Positions 42,598 to 51,791 of a stretch of 64,000 nucleotides of DNA are shown piece by piece. This DNA is from Gammaproteobacteria bacterium (GTDB taxonomy: Bacteria; Pseudomonadota; Gammaproteobacteria; Steroidobacterales; Steroidobacteraceae). The position numbers and the translations under genes are program-made. Numbering within the stretch: position 1 is the stretch's first letter; every line of letters starts with the position of its first letter. The DNA is taken from positions 43,160-107,159 of the forward strand of contig JADJHU010000011.1 in NCBI GenBank assembly GCA_016707425.1. Reading direction: 5' to 3'. The notes beneath the pieces are model-generated. The model did not search any database. It saw nothing but the letters and a program-made list of their open reading frames with translations, and was not told the origin of the DNA.

Positions 42598-43986
42598 GTG
42601 GTGTAAGAGCGAAGTTGATGGCCACCTTGGGCTCGGCTGCGAGGGCGTAGCCCGAGCAGTCGAGCCCGGCGCGATCGGTGGCCATCGTGGGTCTTGGTAA
42701 TGTTGGGGTTACGACGCCTTCAACTTTTCCGGAGAACACCACGATGACCACCTGTTCCACTATCGCATTGGCCGAGCTTGCCGAGAAGGGCCCGGACGCC
42801 GAGCTGCTGCGCGAGATGATCCAGTACGTCGCCCAACGCATGATGGAGATGGATGCGGAGGGACGCTGCGCCGCCGGCTACAACGAGCGCAGCCCCGATC
42901 GGGCCAACAGCCGCAACGGCTACCGCGAGCGGCTGTGGGAGACGCGCGCCGGCTCGATCGAGCTGAAGATTCCGAAGCTGCGCAAGGGCAGCTACTTCCC
43001 CGGGTTCCTCGAGCCGCGCCGCACGGGCGAGAAGGCCCTCGCCGCCGTCATCCAGGAAGCCTATATCCAGGGCGTCTCGACCCGCTCGGTCGATGACCTG
43101 GTCAAGGCGATGGGCATGAGCGGGATCTCCAAGAGCCAGGTCTCGCGCCTGTGCGCCGAGATCGACGAGCGCGTGCACGCGTTCCTGAACCGTCCGCTCG
43201 AAGGGGACTGGCCGTACCTGTGGATCGATGCCACCTACGTGAAGGTGCGCGAGGCCGGGCGGATCGTCTCGGTCGCCGTAATAATCGCCGTGGCGGTCAA
43301 CACCGACGGGGTGCGCGAGGTGCTGGGCATGACCGTGGGTCCCTCGGAGGCCGAGCCGTTCTGGACCAGCTTCCTGCGCTCGCTGACCCGCCGTGGGCTG
43401 CGGGGCGTGAAGCTGGTGATCTCCGATGCCCACGAAGGGCTCAAGGCCGCGGCCGCCAAGGTCCTCAAGTCCACCTGGCAGCGCTGCCGTGTGCACTTCC
43501 TGCGCAACGCCCTGGCGCACGCCGGCAAGGGGCAGCGGCAGATGGTGCTGGCGATGATCAACACCGCCTTCGCCCAGGATACCCAGGAGGCGGCCATCGC
43601 CCAGTGGCGGGTGGTCGCCGATCAGCTGCGCCCCAAGTTCCCCAGGCTCGCTGCGCTGATGGATGGGGCCGAATCCGACGTGCTCGCGTTCATGGGCTTC
43701 CCCAAAGCGCATCGCACGCAGATCCACAGCACCAACCCGCTCGAGAGAGTCAACGCCGACGTGAAGCGTCGCACCGACGTTGTGGGCATCTTCCCCAACG
43801 AGGCCGCCATCGTGCGGCTGGTCGGCGCTCTACTGCTCGAGCAGAACGATGAGTGGCAACTGCAGCGTCGCTACATGCAGCTTGAAGGCCTGCAGACCCT
43901 CAGCGACAATCAATCCGCTCGGTTGTCCGCAGTGGTCAATTGAGTACGAGCCCAACACAGCTCAAGACCTATAACTCTTACACCAC
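42598..43986 (+). mobile_element. IS256-family insertion sequence
   Basis: A 1,389-base element with one transposase gene. Terminal inverted repeats: GTGGTGTAAGAG at 42598-42609 and CTCTTACACCAC at 43975-43986, exact over 12 bases. Sequence just outside both ends is also alike in inverted orientation (CGTCCCG and GGTGGCCA on each side), so the true ends may extend further. No convincing 8-9-base target duplication flanks the 12-base boundaries. Confidence 0.8.
42744..43943 (+). CDS. IS256-family transposase
   Basis: A 399-residue transposase of the MULE-like DDE type. Typical IS256 blocks: RNGYRERLWETRAGSIELKI, SISKSQVSRLC-like (GISKSQVSRLCAEIDERVHA), the first catalytic Asp in YLWIDATYVKVRE, the second in KLVISDAHEGLKAA, WQRCRVHFLRNALAHAGKG and the Glu in STNPLERVNADVKRRTDVVG. 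It appears intact. The ATG at 42744 is chosen for the usual length of about 400 residues; an upstream start at 42678 is not supported by family length. Confidence 0.94.
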   Translation: MTTCSTIALAELAEKGPDAELLREMIQYVAQRMMEMDAEGRCAAGYNERSPDRANSRNGYRERLWETRAGSIELKIPKLRKGSYFPGFLEPRRTGEKALAAVIQEAYIQGVSTRSVDDLVKAMGMSGISKSQVSRLCAEIDERVHAFLNRPLEGDWPYLWIDATYVKVREAGRIVSVAVIIAVAVNTDGVREVLGMTVGPSEAEPFWTSFLRSLTRRGLRGVKLVISDAHEGLKAAAAKVLKSTWQRCRVHFLRNALAHAGKGQRQMVLAMINTAFAQDTQEAAIAQWRVVADQLRPKFPRLAALMDGAESDVLAFMGFPKAHRTQIHSTNPLERVNADVKRRTDVVGIFPNEAAIVRLVGALLLEQNDEWQLQRRYMQLEGLQTLSDNQSARLSAVVN

Positions 43987-44390
43987 GGCGCGGGACGCGA
44001 TCGGTGGCCACCGAGGCCGTCCCGGATCGGTTGTGATCCGGCGCCCTTGCGGCCGCCGCTACTCCAGGCGCCGAACGCTCGTACCGATGCCGTCTGCCGT
44101 CACGAGACGGTATGAGCCGAGCAGTCCTCGCTTGATCGTGACGGTGCCGCCTCGCTCGCAGCGCCGGCCGAGCGGGCACGGACTCCTTCAGCCGTGAAGC
44201 CGAACTCGGCAGTCGCTGCCCTCGAGTCCGGAACAGCGTGCGGCGCAGGTGCATCCGCCGTGCGCGGCAGCAGGCACCAGCATCAGCCAGAGGAGGCATC
44301 GACGCACCATCACCGCCTGAAGACAGGGGGGGCCATTGTAGCCGCCCTCCTGTCGACTGACGCCTCGCCCAAGAAGCGAGGGGGCCCATA
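43987..44390. other. Gene-poor stretch between the IS and the TonB receptor gene
   Basis: A 404-base stretch. It carries another copy of the 14-base word GCGATCGGTGGCCA (43997-44010) that also occurs inside the left part of the IS (42671-42684), which hints at earlier rearrangement. A possible remnant lipoprotein gene (44059-44310, minus) is listed separately. No other coding signal or RNA gene is evident. Confidence 0.5.
44059..44310 (-). pseudogene. Possible small lipoprotein gene interrupted by an in-frame TGA
   Basis: From ATG 44310 the frame reads a signal-peptide-like MVRRCLLWLMLVPAAAHGGC and then a Cys-rich segment, and stops with TGA at 44188-44190 after 40 codons. The same frame then continues for another 42 codons with a plausible beta-rich end (GTVTIKRGLLGSYRLVTADG and SVRRLE) and a TAG at 44059. 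The continuous coding-like sequence across the TGA suggests a point-mutated gene or two sequencing errors. No family is recognised. Confidence 0.3.
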
Positions 44391-47201
44391 TCAAAACCTG
44401 AAAGATATCCTCCCAAAGAGTACGCGCCCACGCGGATCATAGTAGCGAGCGTCGTAGCCAATCTGGAAGTTCGCTGTAGTCAACGAGCGCGGCGGGTCCT
44501 TATCGAACAGATTTAGGGCGCCGACGGTCACCTCCATCCACCCCATAGGTTTCCAAGTCGACTGCCAGTCAAACGTATAGTAACTCTTTACCTTCAGACG
44601 AACATCGAGGGTTTCACCATTGAATGTACCGTCAGCGTTGATGCCATCGACCGTCGTCAGGACATCTCTATAGCCCGTGCGAAAATTTCCGGTCACAGTA
44701 TGCGACCACGCACCGTGATCAAGCGACGCAAGAAGTCGCCCAGCCCACCGGAATGTCACTGAATCGAGCTCGGAGGAATAGTCAGCAATATTTTTATAGT
44801 ATGGGCCACCTTCAGTGAGCTGCAGCTTGTTGGTAAGCATATTGGTAGCAATGAGCTGCGAGCTCAGCTTGCCGAGCTTCGTGTCCCAACGTCCCTGAAG
44901 ATTAAAGTCAATGCCTGCGTAGCGCTCTTTCCCAGTATTAATGTTCGTCTTATTGAAAGCGACGTACGTCGTGGCAGTCGCAATGTCCGTAAAGGTCGTC
45001 CAGATACCCGGATAGCGGCTAGGCGCCGCAAAGGCCGCGGCTTCAGGAAGCTGACCAAAAGCGTGCTTGATGCCCACCCACCAGTAATCAGCGCCAATCG
45101 AAATCTGCGGAGTCGCCTCGAATATAACGCCGAGCGAAACGTTCTCCGATTCCTCGGGTTGCAACGCCGGGTTGCCACCCGAAAACACGTCATATTGAGT
45201 TCGAGGTGGCCTGCATACCGCGCCCATACTCAGGGCGATAGCTCGCAATTCTGCTCCACAGTCGTATGGGTTCGACGTCACGCCGTAGCTCTGCAATGAG
45301 GCTTTCAGCTGCGGCACAGTGGGCGCGTGAAAACCGGTCCCGTAGGAGCCGCGAACAAGGAGGTGATTGAGCGGCCTGAGCCTGAAGCTCGCCTTGTAGT
45401 TGGTCGTGTCACCAACGTCGCTATAGTCATCGTAGCGGATGGACCCTGTGAGCTCCAGCCATCTAAACGGGTCCAGCAGCACCTCTGCAAAGGCTCCTTT
45501 GACCTTGCGGTCCGCGCCATAAGGAACGGCAGCAGCCGCGTCGCCGAAGCGCTGATCCCCCATGTGCAGCCCGCCAACCGCCGGAGTGCCTGCAACGGGA
45601 TCCTCGAGGTTGGCCTGCGCAAAGTTACTCGGCTTTGATTGAAACTTCTCCTTGAAATAATTGAGACCAAACGCCAATGACACAGGCCTGCCATTCGGAA
45701 GATCAAATAGTGCCCGTGAGACTTGCCACTGAGCACTCTGCATCTTCGACTCGCCGCCATCCCAATAGCCGCGGTAGTTGATCGATGCTAGCGCCGCCTG
45801 TCCAGCAGGGCTTTGCTGGCCGGGGCCGATAAAGGGATTGATCACCCCGCTGTCGAGTACACGGGCAAAGGCAAGCGCCCCGGGATAGCCACTGATATTT
45901 CCCTTGACGTCACTTCTCGACTGTGTCACGGCTAAATCATAATCCCAGCCAAGCATCTGCCCTTCCAGGCCGACAGCGACGTGATAGAAATCGGCCTCAT
46001 CCTCGTTGATGCGCTGACCGAGATCGAAGGCGCGGTATGGCGCCACAATGTCACCGACGAATGCTGGGTTGCCCTCAACATCGCGCACCGGAGCCAAGTA
46101 GCGATTAAAGAGAGCGGAACCTGCGGTGATCAGCAGTTCGCCTGGCACTGGGGCTATCTTCGAGGTCTGCTTGGCCTCCGACCATAGCGCATCGACGAAA
46201 AGACTGTGTTCATCGCTCAGCTTGAAGCTGAGCGACGCTACGCCGGTCTTGCGCTCCCGCTCCGGATAGAGCTGGATATTGCGAACATAGTCGTAGTAGC
46301 AGGCCAAATCGACGGGCGCCGAGCCTTGCGGACAGGCCCGCCCGGCAAGCACATCGAGGCTGACCATCTGGTCGGCCAGCAGGCCGTTATCCGCCACCAC
46401 ATTTGCCGGGATGTTCCTGGGCGAACCGTTAAAAAACGTCCAACGAGCGCCCGCCTTATCGAGATTGATAATTGCCGAGCGCGCGAAATCACGGTCACGT
46501 GAATTGAGTTCGCTGCGCTTATCAGCTCCGACGGATATGAAGAGATTCCACCCGTCGTTCACATAATCACCAATACCACCCGCGATGCTAACGCCCCTCT
46601 CAGCCCCGCCATCCTGAGGCCCGTAATAGTGGACCGATATGTCCCGGTCCAGCGTCCTCTTCTTGGTGATGAAATTGACCACGCCGGCAATCGCGTCTGA
46701 GCCGTACAGCGCTGATGCGCCTTCGGTAAGGATTTCAACTCGCTCGATCGCAGCGACCGGGATAGCGTTCAGGTCGAACGCAGCACCGAATCCGGTCAGC
46801 GTCTGACCGCCAAACTGCGCCATGCGGCGTCCGTTCAGAAGCACCAGCGTACGATTCTCACCGATATTGTGCACTGACACGCCGGCAAACCCGTAGGTTG
46901 ACCCACCGATCGACGCGGACTCTGCTGTTCCACCCTGAACCATGGGTAACCGTTGAATCAGATCAACAACCGACGCGGCTCCAGTCCTTTGTATGGCTTG
47001 CGCATCCAGCACCTGCACTGGGAGAGATGTCTCGCCCTCGATGCGCCGGATCGCAGTACCGGTAATCACAACCTCTTGCAGCTCGTGCTGACCACTGTCC
47101 TGCGCGTGTACAGCACTGGCGCTAATTGCCACCACCGCCGTAATTACCGTGAGCGCAAGGCGAGTTGCTCGAGACAAACAAGAGCCATTATTAGTAATCA
47201 T
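44391..47201 (-). CDS. TonB-dependent outer membrane receptor
   Basis: A 936-residue receptor. The signal peptide (LALTVITAVVAISASAVHA) precedes a plug domain with the TonB-box-like ELQEVVITGTAIRR, then TGAASVVDLIQRLPMVQGGT, NRTLVLLNGRRMAQFG and IERVEILTEGASALYGSDAI. A 22-strand barrel follows and ends in the outer-membrane signature VLFGRISFRF with a terminal Phe. Codon choice and base composition are clearly less GC-rich than the surroundings, indicating transfer. GGAGG precedes ATG 47201. It lies directly downstream of the molybdenum dehydrogenase operon and may import its substrate; this is inferred from position. Confidence 0.95.
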   Translation of the reverse strand: MITNNGSCLSRATRLALTVITAVVAISASAVHAQDSGQHELQEVVITGTAIRRIEGETSLPVQVLDAQAIQRTGAASVVDLIQRLPMVQGGTAESASIGGSTYGFAGVSVHNIGENRTLVLLNGRRMAQFGGQTLTGFGAAFDLNAIPVAAIERVEILTEGASALYGSDAIAGVVNFITKKRTLDRDISVHYYGPQDGGAERGVSIAGGIGDYVNDGWNLFISVGADKRSELNSRDRDFARSAIINLDKAGARWTFFNGSPRNIPANVVADNGLLADQMVSLDVLAGRACPQGSAPVDLACYYDYVRNIQLYPERERKTGVASLSFKLSDEHSLFVDALWSEAKQTSKIAPVPGELLITAGSALFNRYLAPVRDVEGNPAFVGDIVAPYRAFDLGQRINEDEADFYHVAVGLEGQMLGWDYDLAVTQSRSDVKGNISGYPGALAFARVLDSGVINPFIGPGQQSPAGQAALASINYRGYWDGGESKMQSAQWQVSRALFDLPNGRPVSLAFGLNYFKEKFQSKPSNFAQANLEDPVAGTPAVGGLHMGDQRFGDAAAAVPYGADRKVKGAFAEVLLDPFRWLELTGSIRYDDYSDVGDTTNYKASFRLRPLNHLLVRGSYGTGFHAPTVPQLKASLQSYGVTSNPYDCGAELRAIALSMGAVCRPPRTQYDVFSGGNPALQPEESENVSLGVIFEATPQISIGADYWWVGIKHAFGQLPEAAAFAAPSRYPGIWTTFTDIATATTYVAFNKTNINTGKERYAGIDFNLQGRWDTKLGKLSSQLIATNMLTNKLQLTEGGPYYKNIADYSSELDSVTFRWAGRLLASLDHGAWSHTVTGNFRTGYRDVLTTVDGINADGTFNGETLDVRLKVKSYYTFDWQSTWKPMGWMEVTVGALNLFDKDPPRSLTTANFQIGYDARYYDPRGRVLFGRISFRF

Positions 47202-47474
47202 GCCGAAGCCTCCCGAATAAGGTCCGTGTACTGTACCGCTCGCCAAAGAGCGAGCCTGCCAGCCTTCAACCATTGTTCAATACTACAATGAGTCCCGTCT
47301 CCCACAAACAACAACCCCACACGATCTGCGAGAAGGGGCGCCCAGCAAGAGCAACAAATCTGCTCATATAGCTGGAGATCCTCGCTCCATGGATATTTCC
47401 CGCACACCTCTGTGTGGCCGCTTGTTGCCTCGCGCTCGTAATGGCGGCAGGAAGCGTGGCACTTCTCATCAGAT

Positions 47475-50226
47475 TCAGGCCGCGGCAAGTCGTGCAACCT
47501 CCACGCGCGTGTCACGGTCGGATGGGCCCGGCGTACCCGCAAAGGGCAGAGGCTGCAGGTGAAAATATCCGCCGGCGAGTTGCAGCGGATTGATGGGGCT
47601 CGCCGTCGCCGTGGCGTAGGACCTGCCGTCCCTGAACTGGAAGGGCTCCCAGGCGTGATAGACGATCACCTGTCCCGGGCGCAGGTTCGGCAGGACCTTG
47701 GCCATGATCTCGAAGGAACCCACGTCGTTGAAGACACGCACGCGGTCGCCGTCGCCGATGCCACGCCGCGCCGCATCCGGCTTGCTGATGTGGATCTCGG
47801 GTTCGCCCCGCTGCAGGCGCAGCAGGTGCGACTCATCGCGCCAGCTGGCGTGGATCGACCAGCGGGTGTGCGCGCCCGTCAGGCGCAGCGGGTAATCGCC
47901 GCCGATCGTGGGGCTGTCCTTGTGCACGGGCAGCTGCTCGCCCTGCTCGAGGAAGAAGGGATGATCGATGTAGAACTGGATGCGACGCGTCAGTGTCGGC
48001 CAGGGCTGCTTCTTCCCGGTGTGCCAGGTGTTCGCGGTGATGCTCTCTTTCGCCTCGATATCGGTGGCGTTGCCGAGATTGAGGAACTGCGTGCCGAGCC
48101 CCGTGTAGCGGGCGAAGCCTTTCCGTTTGATCTCCTGCCAGCTGATGCCCCCGAGGTTGTCGATCATGGACATGAGCTCTTCCATCATCTTCTCTTCGCC
48201 GTGCTCGTCGAAGCGACCGCGGAAGCTGAACTCATCGAAGATCTCATCGAGACGGCGGCTTCGGCCGGCACGGTCGGTGAACTCGCGGATGCCACGCGCT
48301 TTCGCACGCTCCTGGATGGTTTTCATCAGGAGCGCGTTGAAAGCCCAGTCCGATTTCGACTCTCCGAGCGGGGGGACGGCGCGACTGACGACATGGGCAT
48401 AGGGCGCGAGTGCCGTCGCCCAGGTGAGGTCGTCCTTCTCGTACCAGCCTGCGGCCGGGAAGACGTAGTCGCTGTGGAGCGCGGTGTTGCTCATGCGCCA
48501 GTCGAGCGTGACCAGCAGGTCGAGCTGGCTGATGAAGCGTTCATACAGCCGGTCGTAGCCGCGGACGCGACGCAGGATGTTGCCGCCGACTTCGAGGAAG
48601 ACCCTCGGCCTCGCGGTCGACGGCCGGATCTGCCAGCCCTCGCGATACGCGTCCTCGAGAAAGGCGCTGAATTCGCGTTTCATGGCCGGATCCACGCGGG
48701 CAGAGCTCTCGTAGAGATCGCCGAGGCCCACGTGGTGCCATAGCAGATTGCTCGCGACGAGATTGCCGCTGCGGTAAAACTCGCGCATCAGCCCATAGGC
48801 AATCATCTCGTCCGTCATGCCCTCGAATTTCGCCTTCAGGGCGCGCGGCATGGCCTTCGTCTGCAGCAGGAAGGCTCCGAGCTTCGGCGACATCGAACCC
48901 GGCGCGGCGGACACGGCATCGATGCCGCTCGCTGTCAGAGTCGGAAATCCCGTGATGCCGCTGCCCTTGCGACCGATCTGACCGCAGAGCGTCAGCACGA
49001 GGATCTGGCAGCGCTCCATCTCCAGGCCGTGATAGAACTTCGAGAACGTCGACTGCGTCAGGAAGGTCGCCGCCCTCGCCTTCGCAATCCGGCGGGCAAG
49101 ATCGCGCACGACCCCGGGGTCCACACCGGTGATGCGGGCCGCGCTCTCCGGGGTGTACGCCTCGAGCTGACGCCGCAGCAGCGTGAAGGCCGGCGTGACC
49201 GTCACGCTGCCCTGGACGGTCTCGATCCGGAAATCGCCCTCGAGGGCCGGCACCCGCTCGCCGAGTGCGAGCGTCTTGCGATTCACGGGCTGCGGACGTC
49301 CGGTCACCGTATCGAAGAAATAGAACTGGTCGTCGCGACCCCCGCGCTCGAGGTCGCTGCCGCGCAGGAATTTCCGCGTATCGCTGCGCACGAGCAGCGG
49401 CAGGTCGGTCTGTTCGCGGATGAAACGCGCATCGTGCAGGTTCTCGGACACGATCGTCTGCGCCAGCGCGAGCCCGAGCGCCGCATCCGTCCCGACGTTC
49501 ACGGGTATCCACGCATCGGCGCGTGTGGCGGACGCGTTGTAGTCAGGTGCGATGGCGACCACGTGCGCCCCGTTGTAGCGCGCCTCGGTGATGAAGTGCG
49601 CGTTCGGGATCTGCGTGTAGATGGGGTTGCCGCCCCAGATGAGGATCAGGTCCGAGTGGAAGAGATCATCCATGGAGCTGGAGTAGGTGATCTTGCCCAC
49701 CGTGATCTGGGCGCCCGGATGGTGATCGCCCACGTCGGCGTTGACGTCGAGCACCGGCGTGTCGAGCAGATGTGCGGCTCGCAGGGTGCCGATGCCATTG
49801 CAGCCGCCCGTGTTCGCCGTGCCCGGATCCCAGGTGATCGAGCCCGGGCCATCTGTCGTGAGCGCGTCGATGATCCGGTCGGCGACCTCGCGCAGTCCTT
49901 CTTCCCAGCTCACGCGCTGCCATTTGCCTGCGCCGCGTTCACCGATGCGCTTGAGGGGGTGACGCAGGCGCGCCCCGTCGTACATGCGCTGCGAGTAGCA
50001 CGCGCCTTTCTGGCAGCCCTGGGGTTGTAGTCGGGATCTTCGGGTCGATCGGCTCGTAGGTCCCCGACTGCTCCTCCCGCCAGACGATCCCGTCCTTCAC
50101 ATACACGTTCCAGTTGCAGCCGCGCTGGTACCAGCAGTTCACAAAGTGCGTGCCCTTCGCCACGCTGTCCCAACGCCACTTCGCCCGCCAGATGTCCTCA
50201 TACCCCTCGTAGGCCACCTGCGGCAT
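47475..50226 (-). CDS. Type II DMSO-reductase-family molybdenum dehydrogenase, alpha subunit, frame breaks near the N-terminus
   Basis: The catalytic subunit resembling ethylbenzene dehydrogenase and steroid C25 dehydrogenase, which hydroxylate hydrocarbons with water. The intact main frame starts at 49985 (MYDGARLRHPLKRIGERG). The upstream part reads GTHFVNCWYQRGCNWNVYVK, then GIVWREEQ and, in another frame, QGCQKGACYSQ, giving the His/Cys ligands of the [4Fe-4S] cluster. Two one-base losses near 50023-50035 (C4 for C5 and G for GG) explain the break. The Mo-ligand Asp lies in VLDVNADVGDHHPGAQ. The apparent start MPQVAYEGYEDIW at 50226 lacks the twin-arginine signal expected for this family. 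Confidence 0.88.
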
Positions 50227-51074
50227 CGGCGTGCCGTGCAGAGCGGCGGTACGTAAAACACATTCGGCCCGGTCCCAAACTCCGCATGCAGCGGCAGCGC
50301 CACCTTCCACTGGTGCACGAGCTTGTGAATCGGCCCGCGCTCATCGTCCAGATACCCCACGAAACGCATCCGCCCCGGGCACTGGCGCGCACACGCCGGC
50401 GCCACCCCCTGGTCGATGCGCGGAAAACAGAAAATGCACTTCTGCGACACCAGCTGCACGTGGTTGTAGTAAATCCGCTTGTACGGACACGCCTCCATGC
50501 AGAAGCGATACCCCTTGCACTGCTGGTCATCGATCAGAACGATCCCGTCCTGCTCGCGCTTGTAGATCGCCCCACGCGGACACGCCTCCAGACACGCCGG
50601 GTGCGTGCAGTGATTGCACAACCGCGGAAAATAGAAAAAATGCGAGTTCGGATACTCCCGCCCCTCGTCCTCGTCCCAGTTCGGACCCCAGGAGGGCTTC
50701 TCCCCCTTGAAATTGCGCGGCTCAGGTGACTCGCCGTCCCCTCAAAGAGCACCTCCTTCTGGTTGAACTGCCACGCATCCCCAAACTCCTCCGACCCGGA
50801 ATGCGACTCGGCCGCTGGCGCCCATCGGGCGCAAACCCCCGCCCATCCTCCCAGCCTTCGGCGTCCCCCTGCCCAGGCAGCGTGTTCACCACCGTCCACC
50901 ACATCCCTCCATGCCCTCTTCCCGCGTCCACTGCGTCTTGCACGCAATCGCACACGTGTGACACCCCAGACACTTGTTCAGGTCAAACACCATCGCCAGC
51001 TGGCGCTTCGGGCGCACCACCCCACCGTCAAGCTCCCGCCCAATCCGCGCCGCTTCCGCCTTCCCTTCCGCCAT
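50139..51074 (-). CDS. Type II DMSO-reductase-family beta subunit (four iron-sulfur clusters), broken by several frame shifts
   Basis: The electron-transfer subunit, homologous to EbdB/DdhB. From ATG 51074 the frame reads RPKRQLAMVFDLNKCLGCHT, CAIACKTQW. Later parts read WWTVVNTLPGQG, SEEFGDAWQFNQKEVLFEG, GPNWDEDEGREYPNSHFFYF, then LCNHCTHPACLEACPRGAIY, KGYRFCMEACPYKRIYYNH, KCIFCFPRIDQGVAPACARQ, CPGRMRFVGYLDDERG and ALPLHAEFGTGPNVFYVPP. All clusters are therefore represented. Three one-base losses, each in a G run (about 50913, 50798 and 50748), are needed to join these. The usual 60-80 residues after FYVPP are missing before the alpha gene begins. Confidence 0.8.
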
Positions 51075-51079
51075 GTGCC

Positions 51080-51733
51080 TCAAGCCTCCAGCTCCAGCTC
51101 CACCCACTCCGGAGAAAACGCCTTCAACCCCGCACGCTCACTCCCCGCCCCGCTCCACACCGCCACCGCCACCCGATACCGCCCACCCACCGCAAAACTC
51201 ACCGTCTCCGGCCCCGCCCCCTGCGGCGCCAGCACCCGCCGAAATACCACCGACCACCGACCCCCCGCATGCACCGCCTGCGTCTCCACCCCCACCGCAC
51301 GCCCCTGCAACCGCGAGGTCCCAATCCCCTCCGCCACATTCACCCGCGCCGCCTTCCCACGATCCGCTCGCCAGTGCCACAAACTCACCGGCGCCCCCTC
51401 CGCACCCATCATCAACGGCGCCGACTCGCTCAGCGGAAACAACAACGCCGCCGCATCCGCAAACTCATCGTTGTCACGCACCACCGACACCGGCCGCGCA
51501 CACTCCCACTCCAGCCGAAACGCTACCTCCCGACCATCGTGCACCACCTGCAGCCCCGCCGCCCGCGTCTGACCAAACTCCCCGTCCCGCCACTTCCCCT
51601 GCACATACTTGGAAGGCTGCAACCCCACAGGCGCCCCCACCAAACCGACCTTGCGCGCCGGAAAACCACTCCACAACACAGACCCGGGATCACCCGGCTC
51701 GCCCGCATCCCCAGCCACCCGATTTGCACGCAT
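51080..51733 (-). CDS. Type II DMSO-reductase-family gamma subunit (haem b-binding)
   Basis: A 217-residue protein resembling EbdC/DdhC, the haem b subunit passing electrons to the outside acceptor. It begins MRANRVAGDAGEPGDPGSVL, then WSGFPARKVGLVGAPVGLQP and YVQGKWRDGEFGQTRA, with ADAAALLFPLSESAPLMMGA, WHWRADRG and RWSVVFRRVLAPQGAGPETV. These match the ethylbenzene-dehydrogenase-type haem-binding domain. No clear signal peptide is visible. It is first in the gamma-beta-alpha operon, five bases before the beta start, and faces the TetR gene. Confidence 0.85.
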   Translation of the reverse strand: MRANRVAGDAGEPGDPGSVLWSGFPARKVGLVGAPVGLQPSKYVQGKWRDGEFGQTRAAGLQVVHDGREVAFRLEWECARPVSVVRDNDEFADAAALLFPLSESAPLMMGAEGAPVSLWHWRADRGKAARVNVAEGIGTSRLQGRAVGVETQAVHAGGRWSVVFRRVLAPQGAGPETVSFAVGGRYRVAVAVWSGAGSERAGLKAFSPEWVELELEA

Positions 51734-51768
51734 CGTTCCCCCATCCCTGCATTCAGGCCGATGCATCG

Positions 51769-51785
51769 AGTATACGGTGTACACT
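51769..51785. promoter_or_regulatory. Palindromic operator between the dehydrogenase operon and tetR
   Basis: AGTATAC (51769-51775) and GTACACT (51779-51785) form an inverted repeat with one mismatch pair and a three-base spacer. It lies 6 bases before the TetR start and 35 bases upstream of the gamma subunit start, so one site could control both directions. The match to a TetR-type operator in position and shape is good. Binding is inferred. Confidence 0.65.
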
Positions 51786-51791
51786 CCAGGC

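Noticed and set aside
44188..44190. TGA read as selenocysteine in the small lipoprotein frame
   Set aside because: No SECIS-like hairpin evident, no selenoprotein family match, and the gene itself is uncertain; a broken gene is simpler.
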